This document shows positions 9,413-19,386 of a stretch of 35,437 nt of DNA, one piece after another. Position 1 is the stretch's first letter. Each line of letters begins with the position of its first letter. Below the pieces are notes generated by a model that was not told the DNA's origin, ran no database searches, and saw only the letters and a program-made list of their open reading frames with translations. Source of the DNA: Segetibacter sp. (lineage in GTDB: Bacteria; Bacteroidota; Bacteroidia; Chitinophagales; Chitinophagaceae); assembly GCA_028288505.1 (NCBI GenBank), contig JAQBNN010000205.1:1-35437 (forward strand), read 5' to 3'. The position numbers were made by a program, and so were the translations under genes.

Positions 9413-9538
9413 TTAGAAGGTCGAAGTCAAAAGTAAAAAGTCAAAGGTCAAAATTCAAAAGGCTTTCAACAGACACAAGCATGTTAATATGCTGGGTGAA
9501 ATTTTTTTAAAGCCAGCAGTAGTACATCTATAATTCTT

Positions 9539-9560
9539 CCGTTGCGTCGCACTCTTGTAC
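9539..9560 (-). repeat. Extragenic repeat, class B (ccgttgcgtcgcactcttgtac)
   Basis: Reverse complement gtacaagagtgcgacgcaacgg. Confidence 0.9.
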
Positions 9561-9696
9561 TATTGTTTCATAACTGAACAACAAAGATTGAGGATGAGAA
9601 TTGCTTTAGGGAAGACTTTATCAGCTTATTCAACTGCTGATAAACAAATAACTGGTAAACCAATAAACCATTGTCCCCGCTGCTACTTTGCTAAAA

Positions 9697-9720
9697 GTAC
9701 AAGTGAGTGACACAACGATG
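9697..9720 (+). repeat. Extragenic repeat, class A
   Basis: gtacaagtgagtgacacaacgatg. Confidence 0.95.
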
Positions 9721-9752
9721 TTAAGTAGAGCTTTACTGCTGGTAAACAAATA

Positions 9753-9785
9753 AAAAAAGCCGCACTTTTTAGAGTGCGGCTTTTT
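9753..9785. terminator. Bidirectional intrinsic terminator
   Basis: AAAAAGCCGCACTttttAGAGTGCGGCTTTTT between convergent genes. Confidence 0.9.
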
Positions 9786-9807
9786 AGTGGAGTTTCTAAA
9801 AACTGTA

Positions 9808-10563
9808 TTAATCGCGGCTGCTTAGTTTGCTAAGCAAGCGAAGTATTTCAATGTACAACCAAACAATGGTTACCAATAGACCGAAAGCACAGTACCATTC
9901 CATGTATTTTGGTGCGCCCATTTCAGCACCTTTTTCAATCATATCAAAATCAATGATAAGGTTAAGGGCAGCAATAGCAACTACAAAAAGACTAAAGCCG
10001 ATACCAATCAACCCGCCTTCGTGCAAGAAAGGAATATCAATACCAAACATGCGAAGTGCCATAGCAATCAGGTAAAAAATAGCGATACCTGCAGTAGCAG
10101 TGAAGATGATAGATTTAAAACGCTCGGTGGCTCTTATAACCCTAAAGTTATATAACAGGAACATAGCGATAGCTGCACCAAAAGTGAGGGCTACAGCCTG
10201 CAGTACAATTCCAGGATAACTTTCCTTAAATGCATTGCTGATCATCGCAGAAAGTGCACCTACAAACAAGCCTTCAAGCAAGCCGTACAAGGGGGCAAGG
10301 TAGCCTGCCCAGCTTCTTTTAAATGTAATGATAATTGCTACAATAAAACCACCAATAGCACCACCAATGAGGTAGCCCGTAACATCCTGGCCTTCCTGGA
10401 AAGCATGCCATGTATATGCAGAAGACGCAAGCATCATGATAAACAGGAAGCCAAATTTGTTAATGGCTCCGCGGGCAGTCATAGCACCTTCCTGTTCAGC
10501 AGTAATTGATTTGTTGAATATTTTTTCAGTTAACGAGGGGTTGCCCGATTTAAACAAATCCAT
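9808..10563 (-). CDS. Bax inhibitor-1 / YccA family membrane protein
   Basis: Seven-TM-like hydrophobicity pattern; GYLAPLYGLLEGLFVGALSAM, LNLIIDFDMIEKGAEMGAPKYMEWYCAFGLLVTIVWLYIEILRLL. Confidence 0.9.
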   Translation of the reverse strand: MDLFKSGNPSLTEKIFNKSITAEQEGAMTARGAINKFGFLFIMMLASSAYTWHAFQEGQDVTGYLIGGAIGGFIVAIIITFKRSWAGYLAPLYGLLEGLFVGALSAMISNAFKESYPGIVLQAVALTFGAAIAMFLLYNFRVIRATERFKSIIFTATAGIAIFYLIAMALRMFGIDIPFLHEGGLIGIGFSLFVVAIAALNLIIDFDMIEKGAEMGAPKYMEWYCAFGLLVTIVWLYIEILRLLSKLSSRD

Positions 10564-10821
10564 AGTTTTTTTTTTAAGTTACTAAAGTTAATCACAAAAG
10601 TAATCAAGTCGTTCTTACTCAGTTAAATTTTAGCTGTATGAAATACAAAAATAGCTTTTGAATATGGCTGCTTGTTTTTCTTCAAACCGCCTCTGCTAGC
10701 GTGCACCGCCTTAATAATCAATTCTATTTAAGCATTCCTTATGACTTATAACTGTTATAACCCAAAAATCAGTAATGTTCTAGCTGCACATGTAGTACTT
10801 TTGACCCCTTGAATTTTTGTT

Positions 10822-12672
10822 ATGATTCGTAAAGAAGAAGTTTTACAGGATGTGGTGATAAAGTTTGCTGGCGACAGCGGCGACGGTATGCAGTTGACTG
10901 GTAGCCAGTTTACCAACAATACCGCATTACTAGGTGTTGACCTTGCCACTTTTCCTGATTTTCCAGCTGAGATACGTGCCCCAATCGGCACCTTGCCCGG
11001 TGTAAGTGGTTTCCAGCTACATTTTAGTACCGGTAAGGTTTACACTCCCGGTGACGATTGTGATGTACTTGTTGCCATGAATGCTGCCGCATTGAAAGTG
11101 AACATGAAGAACCTGAAGAAGGGCGGTCGTGTAATTGTAAATACAGACGGTTTTGATGCAAAGAATCTCCGCCTTGCTGCATATGTAGATGGGGTAAATC
11201 CTTTGGAAGACGGAAGTTTGGATAACTACGAGGTTATAAAAATGGATGTTACCAAAATGACCCGTGAGGCCCTGAAGGATTTCGAAATGGGCACAAAAGA
11301 AAAGGATCGTGCAAAAAACATGTTTGTCCTTGGCTTTTTGTACTGGATGTATAACCGAAATATGGATAACACCATAACTTTTTTAACAGAGAAGTTTGGT
11401 AAAAAGGATACTATACTACAAAGTAACATAAGGGCTTTACAGGCAGGATATAATTACGCTGATACTACTGAAACTTTTACCACCCGCTACACGGTTGAAA
11501 AGTCTAAAATGATTCCCGGTAAGTACCGGAGCATTATGGGTAACCAGGCTTTGAGTTATGGTTTAATTGCGGCGGGTAAAAAAAGTGGTTTATCTATATT
11601 TCTTGGCTCCTATCCAATTACACCTGCTTCTGACATTTTGCATGAATTAAGTAAGCATAAATCTTTTGGTATAAGAACTTTCCAGGCAGAGGATGAGATA
11701 GCTGCTATTACTTCTTCAATTGGTGCCAGTTATGGTGGATTGCTTGGGGTTACTACTACTTCAGGCCCGGGCATGGCGCTAAAAGCTGAGGCAATGGGTT
11801 TAGCAGTAATGCTCGAAATTCCTTTGCTTATTATAAATGTGCAGCGTGGTGGACCATCAACAGGTTTGCCTACAAAAACAGAACAGAGTGATTTATTACA
11901 AGCTTATTATGGCAGGAACGGTGAGTGCCCCATGCCTGTAATTGCAGCCTCAACGCCAAGCGATTGTTTTGATGCAGTGTATGAGGCAGTACGTATTTCT
12001 GTACAGCATATGACGCCGGTTATTCTCTTAAGCGATGGTTATATCGCCAACGGTTCTGAGCCGTGGAAGTTCCCTCAAACTGACGATCTGCCTGAAATAG
12101 CAGTAAGCTTTAAAAAAGAGCTGGGTGCTTGGGAAGATAAGTTTATGCCTTACTACCGCGATGAAAAACTGGTACGTCCATGGGCTATACCCGGCACGCC
12201 TGGTTTCGAGCATCGGGTAGGTGGTATTGAAAAACAAAACATTACTGGTAACGTTAGTTACGACCCTGATAACCACCAATTGATGGTTAAAATAAGGGAA
12301 GAAAAGGTTGACAAGATTGCCAATTACATTCCCGAGCAAAAGCTGGATAGCGGCCCTGAAAAAGGCAAGATGCTTGTGCTTGGATGGGGCAGTACTTATG
12401 GGGCGATCAAGAGCGCAGTAAAAGAGTTGCAGGAGCATGATTTTGATATTGCTCACGCCCACATTCGCTACATGCGTCCTTTCCCTCGCAACCTGGGCGA
12501 CATTATTAAGAACTACAACAAAGTTTTAATTCCCGAGCTCAATAACGGGCAGTTAATTAAGATCATCAGGGATAAATACCTGGTTGATGCTAAAGGCTAC
12601 AACAAAATAATGGGTATCCCCATTACAAAGGGAGAGCTTATCGAAACCATTAAAAAAATGTGGAACGAATAA
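10822..12672 (+). CDS. korA: 2-oxoacid:ferredoxin oxidoreductase, fused gamma-alpha subunit (KorA type)
   Basis: Gamma domain FAGDSGDGMQLTGSQFTNNTALLG...FPAEIRAPIGT and alpha domain GSYPITPASDILHEL, TTTSGPGMALKAEAMGLAVMLEIPLLIINVQRGGPSTGLPTKTEQSDL. Confidence 0.92.
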   Translation: MIRKEEVLQDVVIKFAGDSGDGMQLTGSQFTNNTALLGVDLATFPDFPAEIRAPIGTLPGVSGFQLHFSTGKVYTPGDDCDVLVAMNAAALKVNMKNLKKGGRVIVNTDGFDAKNLRLAAYVDGVNPLEDGSLDNYEVIKMDVTKMTREALKDFEMGTKEKDRAKNMFVLGFLYWMYNRNMDNTITFLTEKFGKKDTILQSNIRALQAGYNYADTTETFTTRYTVEKSKMIPGKYRSIMGNQALSYGLIAAGKKSGLSIFLGSYPITPASDILHELSKHKSFGIRTFQAEDEIAAITSSIGASYGGLLGVTTTSGPGMALKAEAMGLAVMLEIPLLIINVQRGGPSTGLPTKTEQSDLLQAYYGRNGECPMPVIAASTPSDCFDAVYEAVRISVQHMTPVILLSDGYIANGSEPWKFPQTDDLPEIAVSFKKELGAWEDKFMPYYRDEKLVRPWAIPGTPGFEHRVGGIEKQNITGNVSYDPDNHQLMVKIREEKVDKIANYIPEQKLDSGPEKGKMLVLGWGSTYGAIKSAVKELQEHDFDIAHAHIRYMRPFPRNLGDIIKNYNKVLIPELNNGQLIKIIRDKYLVDAKGYNKIMGIPITKGELIETIKKMWNE

Positions 12673-12725
12673 GGTTAAGGCGCTCAATTGAGTATGAATT
12701 AGTTTAGAATATTTAGAAGATATAG

Positions 12726-12760
12726 CTGCCGCTGGTTTTAAATCTGGGGCAGTTTTTTTA
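12726..12760 (+). terminator. Possible terminator downstream of korA
   Basis: CTGCC...GGGCAGTTTTTTT hairpin plus T-tract. Confidence 0.5.
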
Positions 12761-12822
12761 TGCTAATAAACCGTGATAGATTTTTTATGGCACCGGGCTG
12801 AGTTACTACTATTAAGCTTTTC

Positions 12823-12840
12823 TTGCGTCGCACTCTGTTC
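12823..12840 (-). repeat. Extragenic repeat, class B, diverged (ttgcgtcgcactctgttc)
   Basis: Core match; the gtacaag end is degraded. Confidence 0.8.
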
Positions 12841-12916
12841 TTTTTTCAGCAAGTATTTTTATTAGGTTAATCGGCCTGCATGCTGTTTAAAGTGTTAGCT
12901 CCATAGCAAACTAAAT

Positions 12917-12940
12917 GTATAAGTGAGTGACACAACGATG
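12917..12940 (+). repeat. Extragenic repeat, class A (gtataagtgagtgacacaacgatg)
   Basis: 23/24 match to the class A 24-mer. Confidence 0.95.
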
Positions 12941-13018
12941 TTTAATAGCGACTCGAATGCTTGTTCCCAAAAAAAATTCAGGCTACTTAAAGAGAGTTGT
13001 AAAAAGGCACGTTTATTC

Positions 13019-15238
13019 TTAGTGTATCTCTGCTGTTGTTGTAATTTTATTAATGTCAACAACGGCCCTGTAAATAAGGTTAAACTGGTCAGAGATCGTT
13101 TTCATTTCGAAGAGAGTCTTTTTAGTTGGCGTTTCCAACAACCCTTTTTGAAGTTCGTCGTAGCGCTGTTTTACTACGGTATTTGTTTGCTCGTTTAAGA
13201 TGCTTAGCGACTCGTTGTCAAGAATGTGCTCGTCGGTTTTTTCCTGCTGTAATTGGGCGATAGCATTTTTAAAATAAAGCTGGATGTCTTGAACAACTTT
13301 TGACAACGTTGGGGATGAATTTTTTAAAGAATTGAAGTGTTTGTTGTGGGATAAAGTAGCTATGTACGAAACAAGCATATGATTTAAAACAACAAAGCGG
13401 TGGATTTCTTTAATTCCGGTTTGCCTGCGTTTAGGATCTGACAACATTCTGTTGAATGCGTCGGATAAGTTGGCGAGAGCGACTAATGCATTTTTTCTTG
13501 CCAGTTGTAATTCTTGCTCGGTAGTATCCTGCACACTTTTTTGGGCAACAACGTGTAAGTATTCCCGTGCTTCTTTTAGCATGTTTATCATCAGCGGTTT
13601 TATTTTATCGCGCTCCCAGGTAGGCAGTAGAAAGAAACTGGCGACAAATGCAATTATCGAACCAATGGCGGTATCAATAATTCTATCGCGTAAAACCTGT
13701 TGAAAAAGTTGGGGATTTAGCAAGTGAAATAACATGATGATATATGGAGTCATCAAGAGTACACTGAGTAAATAATTATTACGCATAAAGCTGTAGCTGA
13801 ATGCCATTAGCACTACCATTATGCAAAGCAATGCAATACTATTTTTGATTAGTAAAACAATAACAACCCCTATTAATACGCCAAGAACGGTTCCAATAAG
13901 ACGGTCCTTATTTCTCTTTTTTGTTAAGCTGTAGGCAGGTTTAAGAATTACAATAATTGTAAGCAAAATCCAGTAACCATGTCCGAGATTAAATAGGTGA
14001 GAGAGAAGGAAGCCGGCAGCTATAGCAATGCTCATTCGCATCGAATGTCGAAAGATCTCAGACTTTAGACTGAGGTTATCGATTATGAGAGGAAGCCTTA
14101 CTCTTTCCGATTTTGTAAACTTGTCGTAATCAACTTCAGGTAATTTCTGCTTGGTTAAAGAACGGTCGTAAGTAGTGTAAAAGTGAATTGTATTTATGCG
14201 TTGCTCAAGGTCTTGCAGGTTGTGCAATATTTGTCGCAGGCTTACAAAACCTTCCAGGTTTTTAGGCGTAAGATCGCTTGCTCTTAAAGTATTTAAGGTG
14301 TTTTCAATTTCTTCGATTTCCGCATGCAATTTCTTAAAAGGTTTGGATGCATCTCCTGTTTTAACGGCCAATCCTATTTCTTCTAATTCGTTGGCAAAAA
14401 GTAGGGCTGCCCAGTTGTATTTTTCTAAGATGCCTGTACCATCAAAGTACTTGTGAAGCACCGAGTATCTTTGGTACGAATTCATGATTCTGTCAAACAT
14501 CTCGGTTACATCCAGGAACAACATCAGGAGGATTCTGCCTACGTGCGTTGTTTCTTTTGCAATGTCCCTTGTTTTAAAAAGCAGGTCGCTAATTAAGGTT
14601 TGCTTCTCTTGCACAACCGCCTGTTGCTGCAAAAGTTTTTTGTAGGTTTCTTCGTAATTAACATCCTTACTGTACAATTCCGACCTTATTCGCAAATACT
14701 CAGCAATAGTATGTATGTATTCGCCTATAGCTTGCTGTGTAAGTTTATAAGGCCTGAAGTTATAAAGCAAAAGGCTGAAGCACATGTACCAAATGCCGCC
14801 TACAGTCATATAAACGGCGTTCAAGGCAAGGCTATCTACTTGTGTTGTAGGTTGGGTATTAAGAATAATAACCAATAAAGACGCAATCCCAATTCCTCCT
14901 GCCCTGCCACCATAAACGCCGAGCATCGAAAAAAAGAAGGATGCGATAACAAGCAGCAGCCCGAGCAGCAGCGGGGAAGTTGCGGTAAGGCCGGTGAGTA
15001 ACGTCATGAGGCAAATGCTTAAAATAGCAACAAGCATCCCATTCCTACGATGATGAATAGGTCCGGGGTTGTCAGTAACGCTCACACAAATAGCACCGGT
15101 TGAAAGAATAATACCTATATCTAAATGATTATAAAAACTTAGGACAAAAGCGGGTAGTAAAATGCCGATCGTCATTCTTATGCCCTCGGTTACATAGTGG
15201 CTGTTTACAAAACTTTTATATGATTGAATTCCCGTCAT
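13019..15238 (-). CDS. FUSC (YccS-like) family inner-membrane protein
   Basis: Two hydrophobic TM clusters separated by a long soluble region; second TM block HSMRMSIAIAAGFLLSHLFNLGHGYWILLTIIVILKPAYSLTKKRNKDRLIGTVLG. Confidence 0.9.
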   Translation of the reverse strand: MTGIQSYKSFVNSHYVTEGIRMTIGILLPAFVLSFYNHLDIGIILSTGAICVSVTDNPGPIHHRRNGMLVAILSICLMTLLTGLTATSPLLLGLLLVIASFFFSMLGVYGGRAGGIGIASLLVIILNTQPTTQVDSLALNAVYMTVGGIWYMCFSLLLYNFRPYKLTQQAIGEYIHTIAEYLRIRSELYSKDVNYEETYKKLLQQQAVVQEKQTLISDLLFKTRDIAKETTHVGRILLMLFLDVTEMFDRIMNSYQRYSVLHKYFDGTGILEKYNWAALLFANELEEIGLAVKTGDASKPFKKLHAEIEEIENTLNTLRASDLTPKNLEGFVSLRQILHNLQDLEQRINTIHFYTTYDRSLTKQKLPEVDYDKFTKSERVRLPLIIDNLSLKSEIFRHSMRMSIAIAAGFLLSHLFNLGHGYWILLTIIVILKPAYSLTKKRNKDRLIGTVLGVLIGVVIVLLIKNSIALLCIMVVLMAFSYSFMRNNYLLSVLLMTPYIIMLFHLLNPQLFQQVLRDRIIDTAIGSIIAFVASFFLLPTWERDKIKPLMINMLKEAREYLHVVAQKSVQDTTEQELQLARKNALVALANLSDAFNRMLSDPKRRQTGIKEIHRFVVLNHMLVSYIATLSHNKHFNSLKNSSPTLSKVVQDIQLYFKNAIAQLQQEKTDEHILDNESLSILNEQTNTVVKQRYDELQKGLLETPTKKTLFEMKTISDQFNLIYRAVVDINKITTTAEIH

Positions 15239-15322
15239 TTATTTTAATATGCCTCGCCTTTTTTATCGGTATGATGTCATGAATAACCAATTTAATGATA
15301 CCAACATCAGTTTTCATAGTAT

Positions 15323-15348
15323 CATCGTTGCGTCGCAATCACTTCATC
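15323..15348 (-). repeat. Extragenic repeat, class C (catcgttgcgtcgcaatcacttcatc)
   Basis: Shares catcgttgcgtcgca with class B but has an AATCACTTYATC end. Confidence 0.9.
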
Positions 15349-15486
15349 GGCAGTAATTTTCCCCGGCGACACAAAGCTTTTAACTGCAATTGCAGGTGCA
15401 AAGTTCGGCGTTGTCAGCCTAAAATTTTCATGCCTGTTAACCACTTATACAACAAGTTACAGGCTTGTTGTATAGAATTACCGGTA

Positions 15487-15506
15487 GTACAAGAGTGCGA
15501 CGCAAG
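15487..15506 (+). repeat. Extragenic repeat, class B (gtacaagagtgcgacgcaag)
   Basis: Core match. Confidence 0.9.
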
Positions 15507-15556
15507 AAAAGCAAAATAGCAGATGATCGCTGGAAACAAAAAAAGAAACCGGGCAT

Positions 15557-15587
15557 AAAAAAAGGCTCGCCAGTGCGAGCCTTTTAG
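15557..15587 (-). terminator. Intrinsic terminator downstream of the DUF6089-like gene
   Basis: AAAAAAAGGCTCGccagtgCGAGCCTTTT. Confidence 0.85.
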
Positions 15588-15603
15588 AATATTTTGAGAG
15601 TAA

Positions 15604-16506
15604 CTACCTTCTTTCTCTTCCCAATATTAGTCCCACTTTTAAGCTAAAGCTCATGTAGGTGTCGTTCGAGTTGGGGCCTCCTCTTTGTCCACCTACTACA
15701 GGAGTTCCTCCATTTGAGCGATACAAAGACTTTGCAAGACCGGCCTGCACGCCGGTAAGGTATTTATCAAAAAGAGCAGGATCTATATAAGTGGTACTTA
15801 CATCGTCAAGGTAATCGGTAAATAATATACGGTGCAGGAATTCGAAACGAAGGTTTAAGAGAGAAGACAGTTCGTATTTTATGCCTGCTCCTATCGGAAC
15901 ATTTGCCTGTGACCTATGATAAGGCCATCTTCCCGGGTGTTCGCGAAAACCCTGCCCTTCAGTACGTAATGGCTGAAGGTCGACATAATATCCGTTGATA
16001 TTTGCCTGTGGGTTGAATGAAAAATACCCCAGACCTGCAGTGATATAGGGAGAAAATTTTAGCGGCTCTTCCAGGTTGAAAAACATGAGGGGATGTACTT
16101 CTGCAAGAACAGCGATTTCAGTTATATTGCTTCTAAAGCCAAGGTTCCTGCCATAGCGTCCTTTAGCTTGTTCGTCTGAGGCGCCTTTTAGAATGCTATC
16201 ATGTGCATTTACCGATCCAAACGTTGCTTCAATACGTACACCAAACGTTTGGCGATACATTGCACCTACATAAAAGGTTCCCGCTACTTGGGTATTCTTC
16301 CAGTTTACATCGTTAATGTATAAGCCGCCTTTGGTTTTCGATCCGCCGAGATCAGTAATGCAATTCATGCCGCCAACTCCTGCTCCAACCTCGAACAATA
16401 GGTCTTTCTCGTAGTAGTTATTATCGTAATAATAATATTGTGAATACGACCGGGATGAAGTAAAGATTGATAATGCCAGGAGTAGTATTTTAAAGGCGTT
16501 CCTCAT
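15604..16506 (-). CDS. DUF6089-like outer-membrane beta-barrel protein
   Basis: Signal peptide; LLFEVGAGVGGMNCITDLGG; alternating amphipathic strands; terminal FSLKVGLILGRERR. Confidence 0.75.
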   Translation of the reverse strand: MRNAFKILLLALSIFTSSRSYSQYYYYDNNYYEKDLLFEVGAGVGGMNCITDLGGSKTKGGLYINDVNWKNTQVAGTFYVGAMYRQTFGVRIEATFGSVNAHDSILKGASDEQAKGRYGRNLGFRSNITEIAVLAEVHPLMFFNLEEPLKFSPYITAGLGYFSFNPQANINGYYVDLQPLRTEGQGFREHPGRWPYHRSQANVPIGAGIKYELSSLLNLRFEFLHRILFTDYLDDVSTTYIDPALFDKYLTGVQAGLAKSLYRSNGGTPVVGGQRGGPNSNDTYMSFSLKVGLILGRERR

Positions 16507-16515
16507 AGTAGGTGT

Positions 16516-17187
16516 TTAACTGGGTATGGTAAAAGTTACTTTGTTGTTTTTAACAACAGAATTGTAATACTTACAGGCAGGCTTTAAACCGCATATTTCG
16601 CATTTAGGATTTCGGGCAATGCAAATATAGCGGCCGTGCAATATAAGCCAATGATGTGCTATGTAAATCACCTCTTTAGGTAAATGTTGTACTAGTTGCT
16701 TTTCTGTGGCTAGTGGAGTTTTGGCATTAGTGGTAAGTCCTATTCTTGCAGCTACCCGAAAAACGTGGGTGTCTACCGCCATGTTGGGCTGGTTATCTAC
16801 TACAGAGGTAATTACGTTAGCAGTTTTTCTTCCAACACCTGGTAACTTAATGAGCTCGTCTACGGTTAATGGTATGTCGCCTCCAAACTCTTCAACCAGC
16901 ATCTTGGCCAGTCCCATTAAATGTCTTGTTTTGTTTCCCGGGTAGGAGATGCTTTTGATAAAATAAAAAAGCTCTTCGTATTCTGCCCGGGAAAGGTCGT
17001 AAACGGTTGGGTAATGTGCAAAGAGGGCAGGCGTCGTTATATTAACCCTCTTGTCAGTACATTGAGCTGAAAGGACGACTGCAACCAGTAATTGGTACGG
17101 ATTGTCGTACGCTAGTTCTGTTTCGGCATTAGGAGCATGCTCCTGGAAATAGCTAATAACAAAACGGTATCTTTCTTTTTTAGTCAT
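16516..17187 (-). CDS. nth: Endonuclease III
   Basis: HhH motif LPGVGRKTANVITS, AVDTHVFRVAARIGL, Fe-S cluster cysteines C-X6-C-X2-C-X5-C at the C-terminus. Confidence 0.95.
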   Translation of the reverse strand: MTKKERYRFVISYFQEHAPNAETELAYDNPYQLLVAVVLSAQCTDKRVNITTPALFAHYPTVYDLSRAEYEELFYFIKSISYPGNKTRHLMGLAKMLVEEFGGDIPLTVDELIKLPGVGRKTANVITSVVDNQPNMAVDTHVFRVAARIGLTTNAKTPLATEKQLVQHLPKEVIYIAHHWLILHGRYICIARNPKCEICGLKPACKYYNSVVKNNKVTFTIPS

Positions 17188-17259
17188 ACTAAAACCAAAT
17201 CGAAGATACCGGTTTGGTGTATAATTTAAAATAGCTGCAGGTAAAGTAGTTAACTTTTA

Positions 17260-17499
17260 TTATAGGTTTGCAGCTACTGCCGTGGTGTTAGCGTAGTGTA
17301 AAATTGCTGATACTGCCTCTGGTCTTGGGCTATCAAGGGTGTCATCTAATTTGCGCAAAGTGTTTTTTAGAACAATAAATTTATCCATTAGTGTCCAATT
17401 CGCGTGTAAAGCCTTCTCAATAGCCATTGACTGATCTTCTGATGTTTCATGATACAAGTACTGCATCAAATCCTCGGTACTAAATTGTAACATAGCCAA
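17260..17499 (-). CDS. Small hypothetical protein (79 aa), anti-sigma-N-terminus-like
   Basis: ORF fits neatly between nth and the ftsB/divIC-like gene; acidic helical sequence LMQYLYHETSEDQSMAIEKAL. Confidence 0.6.
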   Translation of the reverse strand: MAMLQFSTEDLMQYLYHETSEDQSMAIEKALHANWTLMDKFIVLKNTLRKLDDTLDSPRPEAVSAILHYANTTAVAANL

Positions 17500-17563
17500 T
17501 TAAGAAATGTTTAGTCTTTTGTAATTTGTCCGTATTTGTTAATAAAACGCCATCGGTACGAAA

Positions 17564-17890
17564 TTATTGTATTGTTGGATTGCTTTTTCCACTTAAAGTG
17601 TCTTCTACGATAAAAACTTCTTCATGTGGTCTTTTCAGGTAAAAATTTTCCCGTGCGTACTTCTCAAAAAAAGTTTGGTCATATTCCAGGTCATTCAGGT
17701 CTTTCTTGGTAGTTTCAATTTCTGCTTGGTAATACGCCTTGCTGGTCTCTAATTTCTCCAGTTCCTTTTTCCTGTCCCACTGTGTAAACATATCATTCCT
17801 GTCGAAAAAGCAAAGCCATAGTGTAAAAATTAGCACCGAAAGGATGTATTTATTTTTAAGCAGAGCAGCAATAAAAAAGTATTTTTTCAT
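17564..17890 (-). CDS. Septum formation initiator family protein (FtsB/DivIC-like)
   Basis: Short N-terminal TM, coiled coil, LEYDQTFFEKYARENFYLKRPHEEVFIVE; located just downstream of eno. Confidence 0.88.
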   Translation of the reverse strand: MKKYFFIAALLKNKYILSVLIFTLWLCFFDRNDMFTQWDRKKELEKLETSKAYYQAEIETTKKDLNDLEYDQTFFEKYARENFYLKRPHEEVFIVEDTLSGKSNPTIQ

Positions 17891-17907
17891 AAAGGGCTAT
17901 AAATAAA

Positions 17908-17944
17908 ATCGCCGGTTGTAAAGTTAATTTTTACAACCGACGAT
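17908..17944 (-). terminator. Intrinsic terminator downstream of eno
   Basis: TCGCCGGTTGTAAAgttaatttTTACAACCGACGA hairpin; T-rich after the stem on the minus strand. Confidence 0.75.
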
Positions 17945-17962
17945 AAAAATTTTGGGTCCTAT

Positions 17963-19267
<1,305 letters not shown>

Positions 19268-19311
19268 TTATAAGATGTTTTTTTGTAGTCGTTTTTAGTT
19301 TTTCAATGTGG

Positions 19312-19335
19312 CATCGTTGCCTCGGACTCTTGTAC
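19312..19335 (-). repeat. Extragenic repeat, class B variant (catcgttgcctcggactcttgtac)
   Basis: Reverse complement gtacaagagtccgaggcaacgatg. Confidence 0.85.
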
Positions 19336-19386
19336 GTTATAATCGTTATTCAGCTTTTTTTATATTGCTTTAAACCTAACATTTAG

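Noticed and set aside
12028-12462. 144-aa minus-strand ORF antisense to korA
   Set aside because: Lies entirely within the well-supported korA CDS, has no recognisable domain, and looks like frame-shadow ORF.
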